Assembly: GCA_014803815.1 (NCBI GenBank)
Contig: JAAVAY010000032.1
Span: forward strand, 1 to 9,375
From: Allobaculum sp.
GTDB lineage: Bacteria; Bacillota_I; Bacilli_A; Erysipelotrichales; Erysipelotrichaceae
Direction: 5' to 3'
Length of the DNA stretch: 9,375 nucleotides
The notes below the pieces were generated by a model. That model saw only the letters and a list, made by a program, of their open reading frames with translations, did not search any database and had not been told where the DNA came from. Below are positions 6,486 to 9,375 of this stretch, piece after piece; within the stretch, counting starts at the first letter, position 1; every line of letters begins with the position of its first letter. Both the position numbers and the translations under genes were made by a program.

Positions 6486-7550
6486 TTATGGATGGAATGA
6501 TTCTATTTCTGTGATCTCTTGATTGGGGCTCGTAGCAAGAGTGGTTTGAAACCATTCTAAAGCTTGTTGAAAAAATGGCTGAAAAGCAGAAGGAATCGCG
6601 ATGTCATCACACACTACTTGAAGAGGTAAAAAATTTGGTTGCCATTTTGTCACCACAAGGCTTCCTTGCATAGCCCATTCTTTGTGCGAAAAAATATGGG
6701 TATATGGTTTTAAAGGATAAATGGCCTCAATGACTTCAGGCAATTGTTCATCAAATTCATAAAGTCCCGCCAACAATCCCTTTTTTGGACGTTTATGGAC
6801 ATGCATCCACCAGGCATTCTCATGAAAGGCGATTTGAATGATCACAGATTTTTCTTCCACTTTCCGCTTTGTTTTGGGCTTTTTCAAGGGAAGCCGTAAG
6901 GGATTGTCTTGTTTGGCTCCAAGACATGTCGGTTGTAAAGGGCAAAGATCGCAATGAACTTTTTTCGGCTGACAAATAGTCGCCCCAAGCTCCATCAAAG
7001 CTTGGGTAAAATCTGGCATATCTTCTTTGATGGGCAGTTGGGCGAGTAAATAGTCTTCCAATACTTGGCGTTCTTTTTTTGTCTCAAAAAATTGTTCTAA
7101 CCATAAATAACGTGCTAAAACCCGCACCACATTGCCATCAATCGCACACACTCTTTCTTTAAAGGCAATAGAAGCAATGGCCCCAGCGGTGTACTCACCG
7201 ATACCAGGAAGTTTACACAGCTCGGCTTTGGTGCTTGGCAAATGCCCATCGTATTTTTCTAGGCAAACTTGGGCGGCCTTTTGTAAATTTTTTGCCCGTG
7301 AATAATACCCTAAACCTTGCCAACTTTTTAAAAGCTCGTCTTCACTCGCTTTGGCTAAAGCTTCAATAGTGGGATAGCGTTCCATAAAGCGTTCAAAATA
7401 GACAAGCATCGCTTCAATGCGGGTTTGTTGGGCCATAATTTCACTCACCCAAATGCGATACGGATTACGATCTTTGCGAAAAGGCAATTCGCGTTTTTGA
7501 ACGCGATACCATTTCAAAAGTTGTTCTTGATTCATTCCACCATTATACAA
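6486..7550 (-). CDS. mutY: A/G-specific adenine glycosylase MutY
   Basis: MutY removes adenine mispaired with 8-oxoguanine, preventing G-to-T mutation. Residues are numbered here from a TTG at 7574, the longest frame. Visible features are the catalytic Glu in WVSEIMAQQTR (E45), the helix-hairpin-helix LPGIGEYTAG around 122-131, the catalytic Asp in AIDGNVVR (D146), and the [4Fe-4S] ligands with exact C-x6-C-x2-C-x5-C spacing (C201, C208, C211, C217). A NUDIX-like C-terminal domain for 8-oxoG recognition follows. The start is uncertain. TTG at 7574 has no ribosome binding site. TTG at 7550 has AAGGGAGA with 8-base spacing and is preferred. ATG at 7535 has only a GGTGGA directly abutting it. 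The MutY core begins after all three. It probably forms an operon with the HAD gene. Confidence 0.93.
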   Translation of the reverse strand: MYNGGMNQEQLLKWYRVQKRELPFRKDRNPYRIWVSEIMAQQTRIEAMLVYFERFMERYPTIEALAKASEDELLKSWQGLGYYSRAKNLQKAAQVCLEKYDGHLPSTKAELCKLPGIGEYTAGAIASIAFKERVCAIDGNVVRVLARYLWLEQFFETKKERQVLEDYLLAQLPIKEDMPDFTQALMELGATICQPKKVHCDLCPLQPTCLGAKQDNPLRLPLKKPKTKRKVEEKSVIIQIAFHENAWWMHVHKRPKKGLLAGLYEFDEQLPEVIEAIYPLKPYTHIFSHKEWAMQGSLVVTKWQPNFLPLQVVCDDIAIPSAFQPFFQQALEWFQTTLATSPNQEITEIESFHP

Positions 7551-7620
7551 ACTGATATCTCCCTTCCAAATCAATTCAAATGAATGGCAAATTTTTGAAA
7601 AAGTATTTTGAAGGTGTATT

Positions 7621-7653
7621 AAAAAAGACCAAAACGTGAAGACATTTTGGTCT
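7621..7653 (-). terminator. rho-independent terminator after the ManA-like gene
   Basis: A perfect 9-bp stem (AGACCAAAA / TTTTGGTCT, arms 7626-7634 and 7645-7653) with a 10-base loop is followed on the minus strand by a run of six T residues. It lies 33 bases beyond the ManA-like stop codon and separates it from mutY. Confidence 0.88.
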
Positions 7654-7686
7654 GATCAAGACAAGTTTGTCACCGGACAGGTCAAA

Positions 7687-8553
7687 TTAAACTAAGTGAA
7701 CCAATAAGAATTTGCAATTGCCTGTAATATGGAAGGTATCGCTATCAGCACTTGCAAAGAGAACAGAGCCTTCTTCACAATGCAACGTTTCGCCATCGGC
7801 ATCCACAACCGCATTCCCCGATAAGAACACGATGAGTTTGAAGCTCTTCTCATCAGTATCCATATCTAAGCGACCATCCACTTGGAATAAATCCAATTCA
7901 AAGATATCGTTGCTACCCGCTAAAGCGCGTTCGGCTTGCCCATCAGCTACCCAATCGCCTTTATGATAATCATCGCCGCTGACTTTTTCATATACGGAAT
8001 CTTCCGATTCGCCTGCAACAGGAACCAAGGCTTCTACTTCTAAAATGCGTGGTCCGTTTTCAAAGGCATAAATAGTCCCTGGATCCACTACAAACAAGTC
8101 ATCCTTATGCGCAGACGCTTTTTGTAAAATGGATTTCCAGCTGCCATCTTCAATGGCGCTTGCGAGTTCATCTGCATTTAAAGTGCCTTTACCACCAAAA
8201 TACAAGAATGTTTCAGGGGCAGCTTCCATGACATACCAAAAGGATTCATTTTTCTTACTAGCATTGCTATACACACTTTGATCGGTGTCACCAAGAGATT
8301 TTACTGTAAAAGGAAGCACTTCGTATTTAGAAGCATCGTTTCCAAGCACTTGCCATCCTTCATCCGAAAGATATTGGCGTAAAGTTTTTCCAGCCCAAGA
8401 TCCATTGACAATGATGTTGCCATGATCCGCGTTATCGGAAAAGAGATATTTGGCTTGGGCGGCTAAAGGAGCAGTAGTGTTCGAGAGTTCATCAATGGCT
8501 TGCGTAGCAGATGCATTGATGACAGAAGCAGGAGCTAATTTTAAAATGGACAT
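7687..8553 (-). CDS. ManA-like (class I mannose-6-phosphate isomerase family) cupin protein, metal site apparently lost
   Basis: This 288-residue protein follows the layout of short Bacillus-type ManA: GSWAGKTLRQ near 51-60, PFTVKSLG near 81-88, a domain with SFWYVMEA and GSWKSIL, DPGTIYAF at 157-164, LEVEAL, then a second cupin (218-288) ending GNCKFLLVHLV. Active ManA interconverts mannose-6-phosphate and fructose-6-phosphate using a metal held by Gln and His of QVHP, a Glu, and the His of GTLHA. By my hand alignment with B. subtilis ManA these positions hold Tyr95, Asn97, Ser104 and Tyr162, so isomerase activity is doubtful. The chain is acidic and shows no break, suggesting a maintained non-catalytic or altered-function protein. 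ATG at 8553 is chosen because GGAGG (8563-8559) precedes it by 5 bases; a TTG at 8568 would place that site inside the gene. It is followed by its own terminator. Confidence 0.8.
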   Translation of the reverse strand: MSILKLAPASVINASATQAIDELSNTTAPLAAQAKYLFSDNADHGNIIVNGSWAGKTLRQYLSDEGWQVLGNDASKYEVLPFTVKSLGDTDQSVYSNASKKNESFWYVMEAAPETFLYFGGKGTLNADELASAIEDGSWKSILQKASAHKDDLFVVDPGTIYAFENGPRILEVEALVPVAGESEDSVYEKVSGDDYHKGDWVADGQAERALAGSNDIFELDLFQVDGRLDMDTDEKSFKLIVFLSGNAVVDADGETLHCEEGSVLFASADSDTFHITGNCKFLLVHLV

Positions 8554-8731
8554 AATTTCCTCCGTCAATTTTTCCTTGCGTTTAGGAAAGATTTCAGAAA
8601 AAACAAGGGATCAAGATGAAGTAAAACAAAATGAGGGATGTCTACGCTTCGTCTTAAATGATCCATTTGTTTATCAACTCTATTTTAGTCATTTGTCCTA
8701 TTGAATCCATACTAAGAGCCTACGGAAAATC

Positions 8732-8756
8732 GTGAGAAAAATGAGCTTTTTTTCAC
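8732..8756 (+). repeat. 10-bp hairpin upstream of the hydrolase fragment
   Basis: GTGAGAAAAA (8732-8741) pairs with TTTTTTTCAC (8747-8756), with one G-U, around the loop TGAGC. It has T residues only within the stem, so it is a poor terminator on either strand. It may be part of the leader of the plus-strand gene. Confidence 0.35.
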
Positions 8757-8765
8757 AAGAAGGAT

Positions 8766-8788
8766 AAAGATTCCCTTTTTGAATCTTT
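8766..8788 (+). repeat. 8-bp hairpin just before the hydrolase ribosome binding site
   Basis: AAAGATTC (8766-8773) and GAATCTTT (8781-8788) pair perfectly around a 7-base loop, ending 2 bases before the GGAGG at 8791-8795. In the plus-strand RNA this could affect ribosome access. Confidence 0.4.
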
Positions 8789-8800
8789 GTGGAGGAATGT

Positions 8801-9124
8801 ATGAAAATTTCTATACTTCAAATCTTAGTAGATGAAAATCCTACTCTTAACTTAAATCGAGTTCTAGACGGTCTACAACAGGCGGCAAGGGAGAAAGCGG
8901 ATCTTGTCGTTTTACCTGAATTATGGAGTGTTCCCTTTGTCTTAGAGTCCATTCGCACCTATCAAGAGAATTGGGAGCATTTGATTCCAGCCTTACAAGA
9001 AGTAGCGAAGCGTCTCGGCCTATGGATTGTCAGGGGAACGGTGCCTCGAAAAGAAAATGGAATGGTTTTCAATTCATGTCCCGTTATCGATGATCAAGGG
9101 TTTATAACAGTTTCGCGATTTTGA
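8801..9124 (+). pseudogene. carbon-nitrogen hydrolase (nitrilase superfamily), truncated N-terminal fragment
   Basis: The 107-residue frame is the N-terminal part of a nitrilase-superfamily amidohydrolase: MKISILQ, the ADLVVLPELW strand with catalytic Glu at residue 40, a helix ending AKRLGLWIVRGTVPRKENGMVFNSC, and the strand PVIDDQG. These enzymes (omega-amidase, nitrilase, N-carbamoyl-amine amidohydrolase types) are about 260-300 residues and use a Glu-Lys-Cys triad. Here the frame stops right after VIDDQGFITVSRF, where the Lys-containing RKxHLF would be expected, so the Lys and Cys are missing and it should be inactive. The ATG at 8801 has GGAGG at 8791-8795, 5 bases upstream; a GTG at 8789 would overlap that site. 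A strong terminator follows at once, and an IS607-type remnant lies beyond. Confidence 0.75.
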
Positions 9125-9130
9125 ATAATA

Positions 9131-9164
9131 CGGCGATTTAATTCTATTGAATCGCTGTTTTTTT
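9131..9164 (+). terminator. rho-independent terminator after the hydrolase fragment
   Basis: GCGATTTAAT (9133-9142) pairs with ATTGAATCGC (9146-9155), with one G-U, around the loop TCT. Two more pairs are possible at the base, and seven T residues follow (9158-9164). It lies 8 bases beyond the stop of the truncated hydrolase gene. Confidence 0.88.
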
Positions 9165-9221
9165 GCGCGTCTGGGTGAGTGGTGTGATATTATATAAACA
9201 ATTAAAAAAGCAGGCACAGTT

Positions 9222-9375
9222 ATGGCAAGTATGGTGACTTAGATAGGCAGATTGGCAGGCTATGCCACAAAGCTCCTGGTGATCTACTCCGAGGTGGGAA
9301 GTGGGCTAAACACAGAACGCAAAGGACTAAACAAGTTAATTAAAGACATCCAAGGTAAAAAGATCAGCACTGTCT
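9222..9375 (+). pseudogene. IS607-type serine recombinase (TnpA) remnant, runs off right edge
   Basis: The frame that is open from 9243 to the window end contains YSEVGSGLNTERKGLNKLI followed by KDIQGKKISTV. This resembles the middle of IS607-family serine recombinases, where (D/E)VGSGLN...RKGL...L is a hallmark block in the resolvase domain. Upstream in the same frame is an ATG at 9222 and MASMVT, then a TAG stop at 9240-9242, then IGRLAG, which resembles the start of the MerR-like DNA-binding domain of this family. The segment expected between them, carrying the catalytic Ser (YxRVSS), is missing. The copy is therefore broken by a stop codon and probably an internal deletion. A partner tnpB gene, if any, would lie to the right of the window. 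Confidence 0.6.

Noticed and set aside
8450..8704. 84-codon plus-strand frame overlapping the ManA-like gene start
   Set aside because: It is mostly antisense to the start of the ManA-like gene, has no good ribosome binding site and low-complexity composition without family resemblance.
1..9375. CRISPR array, tRNA/rRNA genes, toxin-antitoxin or defence system
   Set aside because: No regularly spaced repeats, no cloverleaf-like sequences and no proteins of those families were seen on either strand.

Overview
The window looks like chromosomal DNA of a low-GC Gram-positive bacterium (Bacillota, possibly the Bacilli/Erysipelotrichia side). The grounds are AT-rich DNA, strong AGGAGG-type ribosome binding sites, the secA-prfB gene pair, an RF2 gene of Bacillus-like length and frameshift architecture, and Bacillus-type CysK, MutY and Cof-type HAD proteins. 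No genus can be assigned from the sequence alone.

Almost everything is on the minus strand. Reading in transcription order (right to left): a ManA-like cupin protein (8553-7687) with its own terminator; mutY (about 7550-6486), closely followed by a Cof-type HAD phosphatase (6425-5571) and a strong terminator (5530-5479); a 657-bp intergenic region holding a candidate secA promoter and a long hairpin; secA (4913-2352), overlapping prfB (2371-1270, via a +1 frameshift), which ends at a terminator (1264-1234); then cysK (1126-200) and the start of a DJ-1/PfpI-family gene running off the left edge. On the plus strand at the right end are a truncated carbon-nitrogen hydrolase (8801-9124), a strong terminator (9131-9164) and a broken IS607-type serine recombinase fragment (from 9222 to the right edge).

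The intact genes are mostly housekeeping: protein export (SecA), translation termination (RF2), cysteine synthesis (CysK) and repair of oxidised guanine mispairs (MutY). The right end looks like accessory or decaying DNA next to an insertion-sequence remnant.

I see no CRISPR array, tRNA, rRNA or defence system. The points most worth a second look are: (1) a perfect 12-bp stem in prfB that buries the Shine-Dalgarno-like stimulator of the RF2 frameshift; (2) a ManA-family protein in which all four expected metal ligands appear replaced; (3) a long, structured secA leader with a 16-bp uninterrupted stem and a possible leader ORF; (4) a SecA without the usual C-terminal zinc-binding tail; and (5) the broken hydrolase/IS607 junction.
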